A stretch of 64,000 bases of DNA from the NCBI RefSeq assembly GCF_914767665.1, contig NC_059504.1, positions 29,490,001 through 29,554,000 of the forward strand, in the 5' to 3' direction. The position numbers and the translations under genes are program-made. Below the pieces are notes generated by a model that was not told where the DNA came from, searched no databases, and saw only the letters and a program-made list of their open reading frames with translations. This document shows positions 45,091 to 56,532 of this stretch, one piece after another. This DNA comes from Harmonia axyridis. Lineage: Eukaryota; Arthropoda; Insecta; Coleoptera; Coccinellidae. Within the stretch, counting starts at the first letter, position 1; each line of letters begins with the position of its first letter.

Positions 45091-46789
45091 GAATATTATT
45101 ATTATTATTAAACAAAATTACAGAGTTGAGGTATATTAGACCATAGTATAAGGAATCCTTATACTATGATTAAACCTATAAACTCTAACTCAAAATCCAT
45201 AATACAACTGTAGAGAAAGAAAAAAAAACAGAGATAAGTGAAACGAGTAAAGTATGGTCAATCATCACCAGAAATTTACAAAAGGCTACAAGAATGATAT
45301 CATCAACAACCAAAAACCTAACAATGTACACACTAATTACTTTTCCGGGTGTCAAATTTATTCTTGAACGCATTGACTGATACTGCTTCTAGAATTTCGC
45401 TGGGCAGGCCGTTCCAATGGTTAAACACCCGATTACAAAGGAAATACTCTCGGCACCTCGTTCGAAATACTTCTCTCGGTAACATATGCTCCATCTCGAC
45501 TCGCCGTCCCCAGTGCACATTACATCATCCCAGTCTGTTTTGAAAAATATTTCATTAATACTCTGGTATCTGACAATTCACATCATTTGTAAGGATTAGA
45601 TCTGGCGTTGTTGGTTCTTGATTTACTCTGTAACGGGTGGGTTGGTCAACTAACTGGTGTAAATTGGAGTGGTTCAATATTTCGGTGTATGGAATCGAAG
45701 GAGAATTTGCTGAGGGCGAACGAGATATTGGCCATATTGCCCATATTCTAATGTCGCCGAGATGAAGTCTCCAGCCAATAAAACATGTTTATGTAGGTTA
45801 GACAAGTTCACCAGATGCTCACATAGGTCTTTGTCATATATGGAAGGTCGTGGACGATATATACAGCCAACACACAAGGCGAAGCCAGATGATTCTATCT
45901 TCAAAAATATATTATCAATGCCTGGGGTATTGAGTGAATGTTTAGAGATTTTAAACGAATTAGCAATGGAGTCATGGACATATACAGGGTGTCCCGTAAA
46001 GACCACGTCAAACCGAGGGAGAATGTAGATCAAAGGATAACCCACCTGCTATGACAAAATTCCCATTATAAAAGTCTTACCGTTTTCGAGATATTTTTTT
46101 TTTTTTGAAAATAATGAATTTTTGCCCCTTTCAATAGTTTTGTCCTTACGGTTGCTACAATTTTACATCTTTTTGATTAATTTTTTTAGTAAAATATTGC
46201 TGAAGAATGATTTTAACGTTTACATCCTCCGAACATTTTAAAGGGGGGCTATGAGAAATATTTTCATTGGAAATTTTGGTAGTGGATTATTTTGTTCATG
46301 AAGTTTAGCCCATCGTAGTAGAAAAAAAATTTACCGAGCTACTGCTGCACATTACACCAATTAATTGTCTATTTTATAGTGATTTCAAAGAGGTATCACA
46401 CAAGTCATTTGTTATTCAAAGAAAAAAGATATGGCTGTTTTTATCCAAATGGGTAGGTACGTTTCTGACAAAATCAAGTTTGTCAATTCTGTTAAGAAAT
46501 CTTCGATATTGCTTTACTTAGTAAACAATGACAATTGTTTACGTGCGAAAATATTACTCGCATAATTATTCACCTCAACGAAATTCAATTTTGCCGGCAA
46601 ATTTTGCGAAAACATCATGCAGATCCAGATTTTTTTAATAAGATCATTTGGAGCGAAGAGTCTCCCTGTACCAAGGATGGGTACATGAAGACCTAAATCC
46701 TCTGGACTTTTAATATTGGGGCTGCCTAAAAGACAAAGTATACGCAACACTCATACGTGATGAAGCCGAATTGCGGATGCGTTCTCTCA

Positions 46790-47306
46790 ATTCGGCTTCA
46801 TCACGCATGGGTGTTGCGTATACTTTGTCTTTTAGGCAGCCCCAATAATAAAAGTCCATAGGATTTAAGTCAGGTGAACGAGGAGGCCACAAAATTTCAC
46901 CTTCTCTTCCAATCCACCGGTGGGGATAAATTCTATTTAAATGAGGGGTAACTTCGAGTCCGTAATGTGTTGGGCATCCATCATGTTGAAACCACAGACT
47001 ACGTCGCAGCGCCAGTGGCACATCTTCCAATAAAATGGGCAGCTGGTTGGTTGAAAATTCCAGATAAATGTTTGCGTTCAGTGATGGCGGCAGTTCGATC
47101 GGGCCCAAAATTGCACCATTAAATATTCCAGTCCATAAATTGGTCTTGAATCGATATTGTGATCTATCTTCTCTCACCTCGTGTGGATTTATGATATTCC
47201 AGCCATGCAAATTGTGGAGATTCATGTACCCATCCTTGGTACAGGAAGACTCGTCCCTCCTAATGATCTTATTAAAAAAATCTGGATCTGCATGATGTTT
47301 TCGCAA
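46790..47306 (-). pseudogene. Mariner-like transposase, C-terminal half
   Basis: On -, the frame contains HHADPDFFNKIIRRDESS, ANIYLEFSTNQLPILLED, WFQHDGCPTHY and LWPPRSPDLNPMDFYYWG, the usual last part of an IS630/Tc1/mariner-type DDE transposase. The spacing between the Asp of HDG and the Asp of SPD is 36 residues, a little longer than the 34 of classic mariners. The N-terminus is missing from the frame, and part of it (LNEIQFCRQIL) is separated by the inserted LINE. A second, internally deleted copy of the same coding region lies on + at about 46600-46790, so two inverted gene copies face each other tail to tail. Confidence 0.85.
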
Positions 47307-47346
47307 AATTTGCCGGCAAAATTGAATTTCGTTGAGGTGAATAATT

Positions 47347-48121
47347 CTTCTCTTCTTCTTCTTCTTCTACATATTTTAAGCCTGTGGCTTGTATTTTCCA
47401 ACTATTATGCCTCCTGTGAGATCGAAGTCCATGAGTCTCTCCAGCGTTTTGGTGGTCTCCCCAACGGTCTGCGTGTTCCCGGTGTTCCGTCTCTCACAAT
47501 CTTCGCAATTCTTCCATCGCCCATTCTTTCTACGTGGGCATTCCATAATCTTCGCCTATTGCGACCCCATCGGACTACATCCGGAACTTCACATTCGCTG
47601 CGAATATCTTCGTTTCTTCTTCTGTCTCGTAATGTGAGGCCTAGGACGTTTCTGAGCACTTTCATCTCGGTAGTTCGCAGTGCGTTCTTCATTACTTTAG
47701 TATCGGCTCTCGTTTCGATACCGTATGTCATAATTGGTCTCACAATAGTTTTGTATATTCTGATCTTGGTTTGATTGCGCATGTGTTTGTTGTTCCACAC
47801 AATGTCTCTAAGAGCACCCGATATTCTTGCCGCCTTATTCGCTTGGTCTTTAATTTCCCCTGTTCTGTCCTGATTAGATGAGATCTGCACGCCCAAATAT
47901 GCAACCCTCATAACCTGTTCTATTGGTCGGTCCTCAACTACAAGTTTACATCTAATTGGTTCCTTTGAAACAACGAGTGACTTAGTTTTTGTAGTAGATA
48001 TTTCCATGTTCAATTTTTTTGCCTTTGTGTAGAATTTAAACAAGAGCCTCTGTTGATCGTCTTCGCTCTCAGCCACAATTACTGCGTCGTCGGCGTAGCA
48101 GATTATCTTTATTTCACCGGT
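47347..48121 (-). mobile_element. 5'-truncated LINE fragment (RTE-like)
   Basis: A 775-bp insertion in the right arm of the fold-back element, flanked by TGAATAATT (47338-47346 and 48122-48130). It encodes the end of an endonuclease-reverse transcriptase protein from the catalytic CYADDAVIVAE through VAYLGVQISSN to RPLGRPPKRWRDSW. On - it ends with a short GAA repeat (TTC on +, about 47347-47370). Truncation within the reverse transcriptase, the short-repeat tail and the target duplication are all typical of LINE integration. Confidence 0.88.
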
Positions 48122-49259
48122 TGAATAATTATGCGAGTAATATTTTCGCACGTAAACAATTGCCATTGTTCACTAAGTGAAGCAATATCGAAGATTTCTT
48201 AACAAAATTGACAAACTTGATTTTGTCAGAAACGTACCTACCCATTTGGATAAAAACAGCCATATCTTTTTTCTTTGAATAACAAATGACTTGTGTGATA
48301 CCTCTTTGAAATCACTATAAAATAGACAATTAATTGGTGTAATGTGCAGCAGTAGCTCGGTACATTTTTTTTCCACTACGATGGGCTAAACTTAATGAAC
48401 AAAATAATCCACTACCAAAATTTCCAATGAAAATATTTCTCATAGCCCCCCTTTAAAATGTTCGGAGGATGTTTTTAATGTAAACGTTAAAATCATTCTT
48501 CAGCAATATTTTACTAAAAAAATTAATCAAAAAGATGTAAAATTGTAGCAACCGTAAGGACAAAACTATTGAAAGGGGCAAAAATTCATTATTTTCAACA
48601 AAAAAAAAAATATCTCGAAAACGGTAAGACTTTTATAATGGGAATTTTGTCATAGCAGGTGGGTTATCCTTTGATCTACATTCTCCCTCGGTTTGACGTG
48701 GTCTTTACGGGACACCCTGTATATATATACCCCAGCATAACCCGCAGTAGTAGTACTATCGCAACGGTATAAGGTGTAATCAGGAATATGAGCAATGATA
48801 TCAGGCTTTTCTGGATGCAGCCATGTTTCCGTGATCATTATAAGAGAAGGCTTATGATATTCGACCAGTAAAAGAAGCTTATTGAACTTTGCAGTTAGGG
48901 AAAAGCTAGGTTGGAATATAATACTGGCCATACATTCAAAGGTAATGCTAGTTTTTTGAAGAAGAATCCTCTGATACAATTGCAGGAACACCCTTAATAT
49001 ATCTTATGGTGAGGTTGGCTTCTCCAGTTCGGCGTCTTCTCTCAAGCACAGCGCGTGGGTCTTGAAGCTGCTTTGCTTGCATAGGGGTTTTATCATCAGA
49101 GATGCTGAATTTGCGCCAATCAGGCATACTAGCGATAACTCTTTTGTTCTTCAGGATTCTCGTGACTATTAGATGGGTTTTTAAAGGATAACTTGAGAAT
49201 TCTTGGACGGTCACTCAGTTCCTATTCTTGAGATGGAAGTGCGTTTAAATTTGCGTCGG

Positions 49260-50955
49260 AACATATGCAATCTCTCTGCAATTGGAATCTTACTTGGGTG
49301 GAAGCAGATCATCAGTAGCCTGGAAACTTATTAAAAGTTTGAGGAAAGATCAGATGACAAGAAGCAATATACAACCAATAACTTTGGATGAGTGGAAGGT
49401 ACACTATAGGAAAGAGCTTCAAGAACATAGAGAAGAATTCATCAATATCTCTCCCAAATGATATACAGTACAAGGTCCAGCAGAAACAATCAATGAAGAA
49501 CATATAGAAAAAGCCATAAGGTCTATGAAAAACAAGAAGGCTGCTGGACCTGGAGAAATCCCCGCCGAGTTGATCAAAAATGGAACAAAAAAATTACAAC
49601 ATATGATGAAAGATCTCTTCAACAAAAACCTGAACGGCGAAAATCTTCCCAGTGAATAGAAAGAAGCGTGGATAACTCCTCTACATAAAAAAGGCAATAT
49701 AAGTGTTTGTAACAATTATCGGTGTATATCAGTAACTAGCACATTATTCAGCAGATTATACGGTAAAATATTGAAAAATCTGATAGAGCAGGAATACGAA
49801 CCTAATGAATAAGAAGAGCAGGCTGGATTCAGGATTGGACGATCCTGCATAGATCACATTTTCACGCTCAACCGACTGACTGAAAAGAAGATGGCAACTG
49901 GCAGAGACACTCATTTGTTGTTTGTTGACTTGACGAAAGCGTATGATAATGTACCCATCATTAAACTCTGGCAGGTGCTGGAAAGGTCATCGGTAAACGT
50001 GACACTTATACGAGCAGTTCAACAGCTTTATGAAAATTCCTCTTCGAGAGTTAAAATAAACAATCAGTTATCCTCCAGCCTATCACCAACGTTGTTCAAA
50101 ATTTATTTGGACGAGGCCCTGAAACATTGGAGAAGATCATGTCGTGGAATGGGGATTCAACTAAATGATCAAACGACTTTGTACACCTTACATTTCGCCG
50201 ATGACCAGGTTGTTGCCTCCCAGGATAAAGAGGATTTGGAGTTTATGAGTAGCCGCTTGATCGTTCAATACGAGAAATGGGGATTGAGTGTAAATATGCA
50301 GAAGACCAAGAGTATATTTGTGTCGGCTCAGATACAGAGGATTTTTAACTGCAAGATGGCAGGCATATACCAACCACAACAGAATATACTTACTTAGGAA
50401 CCAAAATCACTAGCACTGGCCGAACAGAAACCGAAATAGAAGAAATATTAATAAAGGGACAACAAATTATTGGTGCCTTAAATTCGGTGTTATGGTCAAA
50501 TAAAATATCAAAAGGGATGAAACGACAAATATACAACACTATCTTCAAAAGTGTAGTTTTGTATGGCTGTGAGACATGGCAGCTAACATCGAAGACAATG
50601 CAGAGTATATCATCCCTAGAAATGGATTTTTGGCGACTATCAGCACGGATTTCTAGACTTCAACATATACCAAACACAACGATAAGGGAAAAATGAACGC
50701 AAACACTACTATAATCGATGATATAAAAATCAAACAACTCAGCAGGTATGGCCATGTGTAGAGAATGGGCGAAGATAGGATACCGAAACAGATTATGAAC
50801 TGGAGTCCATTGGAGCGACGAAAACAGGGAAGACCGAAGATAACTTGGATACAGGAGGTGAGCAAAGCAATGTCCGAGAGAGATCTCAGACCAGGAGATT
50901 GGGAGAATCGACAGAAATGGAGACTGGGCTCCGCAAGGCGTACAACCCTATAGAG
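49260..50955 (+). mobile_element. RTE-like LINE fragment, degenerate
   Basis: Broken + frames give a reverse transcriptase: KAIRSMKNKKAAGPGEIPAE near 49510, ITPLHKKGNISVCNNYR near 49675, AGFRIGRSCIDHIFTLNRLT near 49830, LLFVDLTKAYDNVP near 49920, FADDQVVAS near 50195, YLGTKITSTGRTE near 50390, LYGCETWQL near 50565 and a C-terminal GRPKITWIQEVSKAMSERD near 50835. Several stops (for example at 49459, 49659 and 49810) and one frame change near 50390 show it is inactive. The GRP...W C-terminal signature is shared with the fragment at 47347-48121. Confidence 0.85.
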
Positions 50956-51021
50956 CGGATATATAGATATATATTTGTTTTTTCCTCCAAAAAAATCGAG
51001 TCGATATACCCTCATAAACTA

Positions 51022-51023
<2 letters not shown>

Positions 51024-51090
<67 letters not shown>
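51024..51090. repeat. TA microsatellite
   Basis: About 33 TA units immediately upstream of the RLE-type LINE. The sequence before it (ATCGAGTCGATATACCCTC and so on, 50985-51024) recurs at about 55900-55945. Confidence 0.95.
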
Positions 51091-51093
<3 letters not shown>

Positions 51094-53395
51094 ACTCAAA
51101 AAGACAAACAACTGGTCTGCGCCGGGCCCCGACGGTATACACAGTTATTGGTGGAAGTATTTTGACTGCACCCACAGAATCCTGGCGAACATATTCCAGA
51201 GAGCGTTAACAAATCCGTCTGTCATACCGGAATCACTCACTGTTGGCATAACCCACATGCTTCCTAAAGGCGAAAAAAGTGGAAATCCGAGGAACTACCG
51301 GCCAATAACATGTTTATCGTCGGTGTACAAAGTACTCACCGGAGTGCTCACGCTTCACATTTCAAGACACATAGGACAACATAACATACTGGCACGAGAA
51401 CAAAATGGGTGCCGTAGGGACGCGCGTGGTTGTAAGGAATTGCTTACCGTTGACTCTCTCATCACAAGACAGGCTAAAAGGAAACAACGAAATATATCAA
51501 TGGCGTGGATAGACTACAAAAAAGCCTTTGACTCGATACCACACTCATGGTTGCTGAAAACCCTGCAACTCTATGGTGTGTCGGAGGCTTTGGTCAGGCT
51601 TCTCAGACACTTGATGAACTCATGGCGAACGAGGCTGCATGTGAATATCAACGGGCGCACATACACAACAGAAGAACTGCAAATCAGAAGGGGAATATTC
51701 CAAGGAGACAGGCTTAGTACCCTTTGGTTTTGCCTATCGATCAATTTTTTGAGCAAGCTCCTAAATAAAAGCCACCATGGGTATATAATAGAGAAGAGGC
51801 ATAATACAAAGATAAATCACCAGCTTTACATTGATGACCTCAAACTTTACGCCGCCAATGAGGACCAACTGATGAGTCAGCTTAGAGTGGTGGCATCCTT
51901 CACTGAAACAATCAAAATGAAGATGGGGCTTGACAAGTGTGCGGTCGTACATGTGAAAAGGGGTAAACTCATGCAGGGAGAAGGAATGCTGGTGCAGGAC
52001 GGAATAGAGATCCAAAGACTAAACACAGAAGAAACCTATAAGTATCTGGGCATCAAACAAGGGTTGGAAATAAAGACTGCTGAAACCAAAACCACGTTCA
52101 GGATTAAATTTCTGAATAGAGTGAACAAAATCCTGCAATGCAAACTGAATGCCAAGGCAATGGTCACATCGATAAACACCTGGGCGATGCCTTACTTGGC
52201 CTATTCCTTCGGAGTTGTTAAATGGTCCGCAGCAAACCTTAAGGACATTGACATACAGGTGAGAAAGCTCCTAACGAGGCATGGAATACACCACCCACGC
52301 GCATCAGTTAATAGGCTATACATACCGAGGAAAGATGGTGGGAGAGGTTTGCAAAGCGTCGAAACAGCACACCATAAAGCTGTAATAGAAATGAGGAACT
52401 ATTTCTACAAAAAAAACACACCATTCTCCAGAGTTCTGTGTAAAGAAGATGAGAACATCACAGCATTGAACCTTGCATCCAGCAACCAACCAACTGAACC
52501 TCCTACATCTGAGAAATTATCTGAAGAATGGCATGGCAAGGCCCTTCATGGTAGATATCCGACGGCCCTGAAACGAAGAACAGTCAATAAAGAAAAATCA
52601 GTCTCCTACCTCAAATCTGGATATCTATTTGCCGAGACGGAGGGCAGGTTGGCGGCCATCCAAGATCAGGTGGTCCCCACAAGAGCGTACCTGAAAAATA
52701 TAATAGGGAAAAACATACCTAATGATAGATGCCGCAAGTGTGCTCAGTCGCTTGAAACCATTCAGCACATCACCTCGTCCTGTTCGGTAATGGCTCCCAG
52801 AGAGTACACAGATCGCCACAACGCTATGGCCAAGATATACCACCAGGCCATTGCCATCCAAGCCGGACTAATAAAAGAAACAAAGAAGGTGCATGAGTAT
52901 ATACCAAGGGAAATACTGGAGAATGATGGAACTAGGTTATATTGGGATTCTCTACTTACCACGGACAGGCCTGTTCCACACAATCGACCCGACATTGTCA
53001 TATTCGACAAAGCGAACAGGAAGGTGATAATCATCGACATCACCATTCCAGCGGATGACAACATCGAAAGAGCTTACACTGAAAAAAGGACTAAATATCA
53101 TGACCTGTCATTCGAATTAAAAGAAATCTACAAACTCAACAGCACTACGATACTTCCCCTTATCATCAGCACGAATGGACTGGTTGAGGAACATTTAGTT
53201 GAAAATACTCACCATCTTGGATTGGAAGAGAGACTCATATCGGATGCACAAAGAGAGGTGATCTTGTGGACGACAAGAATTGTACGCGGATTTTTGACCA
53301 GTGAGTAACAATGCCTTGGCCAACTCGGCCCGGCATTCTCGCTCCTCAAGCCATACCCTATAAAGGTGGTTAAAAAAAAAAAAAAAAAAAAAAAA
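51091..53395 (+). mobile_element. LINE with restriction-like endonuclease (R2/R4 group)
   Basis: A 5'-truncated element starting right after a TA microsatellite and ending in a run of about 25 A at 53370-53394. The single frame (see 51094-53308) has a reverse transcriptase followed by a CCHC finger and a C-terminal restriction-like endonuclease, the architecture of R2, R4/Dong and NeSL elements. This is unlike the APE-type LINEs elsewhere in the window. The nearest TA tract downstream is at 53482-53575. Confidence 0.85.
51094..53308 (+). CDS. RLE-type LINE polyprotein, partial, open 737 codons
   Basis: Open from the TA tract to TAA 53308. In-frame coding starts upstream of the ATG at 51257 (WSAPGPDGIHSYWWKYF near 51120), so the true N-terminus is lost by 5' truncation. 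The reverse transcriptase shows NYRPITCLSSVYKVLTG, SMAWIDYKKAFDSIPHSWL, RRGIFQGDRLSTLWFCL, the catalytic LYIDDLKLYA (an Ile-Asp-Asp variant) and YKYLGIKQG. After a thumb region come a CCHC finger (CRKCAQSLETIQHITSSC) and the restriction-like nuclease signature RPDIVIFDKANRKVIIIDIT with a following EKRTKYHDLSFELKEIY. No stop or frameshift was seen in the retained part. The family is R2/R4-like; the exact clade is not determined. Confidence 0.9.
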
Positions 53396-53477
53396 TATTG
53401 ATCATGTTATTTACCTGCTTTTCAATAGTCAATAGTATTTTCTTTATTTGGAAGTGTCATATATATATACTTAACTA

Positions 53478-53580
<103 letters not shown>

Positions 53581-53795
53581 CATACTAAACTTACCACAAA
53601 ATACTCTGATGTGGATGCAAAAGGCTGTGATATTGGGCACAGTCAACATCGTGCGAAAGGTGCTTTATCCTCATTAACGGACTGAGTTGCTCTTGGCGTC
53701 CTCGCCCGGGTAGCTCTGGATTACTCCAAAACTGTGTGAATTTAAAAAAAAAAATCGCATTTATTTATTTAATGCTTCTTCTGGGCTATACTATA

Positions 53796-55577
53796 GACCT
53801 ATAATAACATGGACTAACCCTCACGTGGCTTCTACTCACTGCGCTCTGCGGACTATCGAAGAGAGAGAGGTGTTGTGAAGGAAGGAAGTAGAAAGGCAGA
53901 AAACGCGAATTTACTAAGGGAATAGCGCGTTTTAATTTTTTTTTGGAAAAATATTTAGTTTTTCGCATTAGTTGATTATTGAAATAGGTAAATGGCTATG
54001 GGGATAAAGCGGTTTTAATTTTTTCAATGAGAAATATTTAGTTATTCGGATGGAATTATAATTGAAAGAGCTTGATATGGCTATTGGAATGGCGCGTTTT
54101 TAATTTTTTTTTGAAGAAATATTGAGTTTTTCGCATGAGTTAATTATTGAAATAGCTGAATGAAACACATTTAAGAATTGTATGGTACAGATTTTCATGT
54201 TATCTAAAATTCCTTTCAGAAAAAGGTGAATTTTATTGAGTGCTACCTGAAAGAAAATATTTTTTAATTTCTATTCCAGAGTTTCTAGATAGTTCAGTAT
54301 ATCAATAATATATATAGACAATTAAATTTATATTCCATATAATATAGCTACAAGTGTAACTGAGCTTTAGGAAATTCAAAATTTGTGATGAGTAAAAACA
54401 CAACAGAAAATTTATGAAATTTTTAAAATTTTATATATTTTATCTTCTGAAAAAATAGCCCAAATATTTTTAGAAATAGAATGAGGAAATTAAATCGTGA
54501 TTGTTATTGGGAATGAAAGTGCCATATTTTTCCTATCAAAGGACAAATTCAGCCTTACGTTCCAAAAGTATACATCTTCCTCTACTCTAACGGTTTAAAA
54601 AATTTCTGCAAATTTTATACATGGGTTTATTATATTACCTTTTATCATCAAATATGCAAGCACATATGGAAAAAAAAACATATAATAAATATCAATATAA
54701 AAAAAATTGTGATTAACATCCGACGAAGAGATTCGAATCAGGGCTTCGAAACTGGAATAACATGGACAAAAATTCATAACTCCGTATCTATGAAGGGCAG
54801 GAATTTGCTGTATAGTATTTATTATTATTATAGTAACCCATGTTCTCAATATCACAATTGTATGGCTCCTTCCTTCAAAACTTTGGTTCCATATAGAGAT
54901 TGACATAATAGTCCTCTGTTTTGAAGTGATTACTACATATTACGGTTGTGGCAGAAGGTTTTTTGTCTTTACTCCATATTTCCATCACCCATTCAATTTA
55001 ATTTCTCGGAAACCTGTGAAAATATTCAATAAAATAAACGATAAATCCCTTCTTGTTTTCTTACCTATGAAATGTCACGTCCAACCCTTTTTTGGATATA
55101 ACAACACAATTATAAGCTACACACGAAGCAGAGATACTTAAAATTGTTCATTAGTACTGAAATAAGTACCAGAACACCAACAAACACTCAGTAAATTGTT
55201 TAAAAATCAGTAATCACCACAAGAAAACACATACAATCAGTTCAGAAAACCAATAGCTGCTTTCCAGTCAGGTGCGTGTCACCCCGGGGCTCGGCGCACT
55301 AGAGCTTCGAGCCCTTGCTATGAGTGGAACGCGCCAAAACGAAACTGTCAAATTCAACATAAACAAACCAGCGTTCTACAGCTGTCTCGTATTTTATGCG
55401 AAGTAACGGTCTTCTTTCTCTCTCACACCTGTCAGGGCTCGAAGCCCCGTCAATGCGGGGGGTGCTTCAGGGGGCTGGAAAGCACCTTATGTTATGCCTT
55501 TAAACTTTCATCCTTGTCACAATACACCGATATCAATGGTCTCTCTCTAACGCTCAGTCCATGTTATTATAGGTCTA
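53796..55577. mobile_element. Non-autonomous TIR element, copy 2 of the dispersed repeat
   Basis: The left end reads ATAGACCTATAATAACATGG and the right end is its reverse complement, so the 1.78-kb unit has about 23-bp terminal inverted repeats. Its body matches 8868-7361 in reverse orientation. No transposase frame is present; open stretches are short. It appears inserted in another repeat, because GCATTTATTTATTTAATGCT and the following GGCT lie on its left (53757-53790) and the continuation GGCTTCTACGG on its right (55579). Confidence 0.75.
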
Positions 55578-55578
55578 T

Positions 55579-55860
55579 GGCTTCTACGGAAAAGTACAAT
55601 TATTTTTTAGTTTAAAAACATTTTCACATGTTTCGAACATGAGCTTTCGCATTTATTTATTTAATGCTTCTTCAGGGCTTCTACGGAAAAGTACAATTAT
55701 TTTTTAGTTTAAAAACATTTTCACATGTTTCGAACATATGCTAGTTCATTCAAAAATCTCACATTCAGTAAGTTCCATGTGAAAATGTTTTTAAACTAAA
55801 AAATAATTGTACTTTTCCGTAGAAGCCATGAAGAAGCATTAAATAAATAAATGCGAAAGC
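55579..55860. repeat. Direct and inverted repeat cluster
   Basis: The unit GGCTTCTACGGAAAAGTACA plus about 40 bp occurs at 55579 and 55676 in direct orientation. Its reverse complement ends with the matching CCGTAGAAGCC at about 55827. GCATTTATTTATTTAATGCT follows unit 1, and its reverse complement follows unit 3, so 55579-55670 can pair with 55776-55860 as a hairpin. Confidence 0.8.
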
Positions 55861-56532
55861 TTGGCATAGAATAAAGAGTCCACTTTCTTTTTTCTCCAAA
55901 AAAATCGAGTCGATATACCCTCATAAACTAATTCTATATATATACAGGGTGTTTCAAGTTCGACGGCCTATACCCCCATTAACCAAAAGAGGGTTACCCT
56001 TGGCCTCCGGCCTTGGCGTCCGGATAACTCTCAGAAACTTGCAATTTTTCACGTTTCGTCACAGATGGCTCCACAATCTGTTATGCTGAACAGTTTGTTT
56101 TCAGTACATGTTCTATTATTGATCATAAATGACGAAATAATTTGTTCTTTGTTCAAAATACTAATAATAATTTGTATTTTTTGCCGTAGATCTGCTATGA
56201 AAAAGCAGAGGTTCCCATTTAATTACAATTCTAAAGTATTCATTATTATTTGAAATGATAACCTTTGTGAATTTGCAGATTTTCAGTTATAATTTTATTT
56301 GAAAATATAATTTACAAATTTACATTCAATAAATTTTACAACTTTATATATTCCATCATGAGTATATGGAAATTTTACTTCTTAAGGTATAATGAACATA
56401 AAATATATCTTAACCAGTATTAAAACTTGGCTTTGAACTTCACACTCATCACAAGAGAGAAGAAACTAAGGGTGAGGGAGGCCATTTCAAAAAACTGAAA
56501 AAAAAATAAAATAAATTAAAAAAATAATTCAT
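55861..56532. other. RagA downstream region with repeat ends
   Basis: 55890-55945 repeats the flank found at 50970-51030 and ends in a short TA tract. CAGGGTGTTTCAAGTTCGAC follows at 55947, similar in style to the termini of mariner-like elements, but no partner end was found. The remainder to 56532 should contain the 3' UTR of RagA. Confidence 0.4.

Larger units (their letters stand above)
45985..48719 (-). mobile_element. Fold-back mariner-like (IS630/Tc1/mariner) element
   Basis: Both ends are CAGGGTGTCCCGTAAAGACC in inverted orientation, flanked by TA. The inverted repeat is not limited to the termini: about 45985-46620 and 48719-48131 match at nearly every base when one is reverse-complemented. 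The symmetry continues into the transposase, centred near 46780. The left arm has lost about 400 bp between 46690 and 46692. A LINE fragment (47347-48121) is inserted in the right arm. The whole element sits in the endonuclease region of LINE F. Confidence 0.9.
45091..49214 (-). mobile_element. LINE F (CR1/Jockey-like), interrupted and deleted
   Basis: Reading on -: the end of ORF1 (49214-48948, ISDDKTPMQAKQLQD, NLTIRYIKGVPAIV); the start of the endonuclease (48991-48722, PSLIMITETWLHPE); the insertion of the mariner-like palindrome (48719-45985); the rest of the endonuclease (45984 to about 45560, FALCVGCIYRPRPS, LLAGDF, PDLILTNDVN in another frame). It then jumps to the very end of ORF2 (45518-45333, YFLCNRVFNHWNGLPSEILE), so the reverse transcriptase is deleted. 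The tail is an ATT repeat near 45100. It is a dead copy. Confidence 0.8.

Noticed and set aside
47181..47774. 197-codon + frame across 47181-47774
   Set aside because: It runs antisense across two different elements (mariner-like arm and inserted LINE), so it is a shadow of their - frames.
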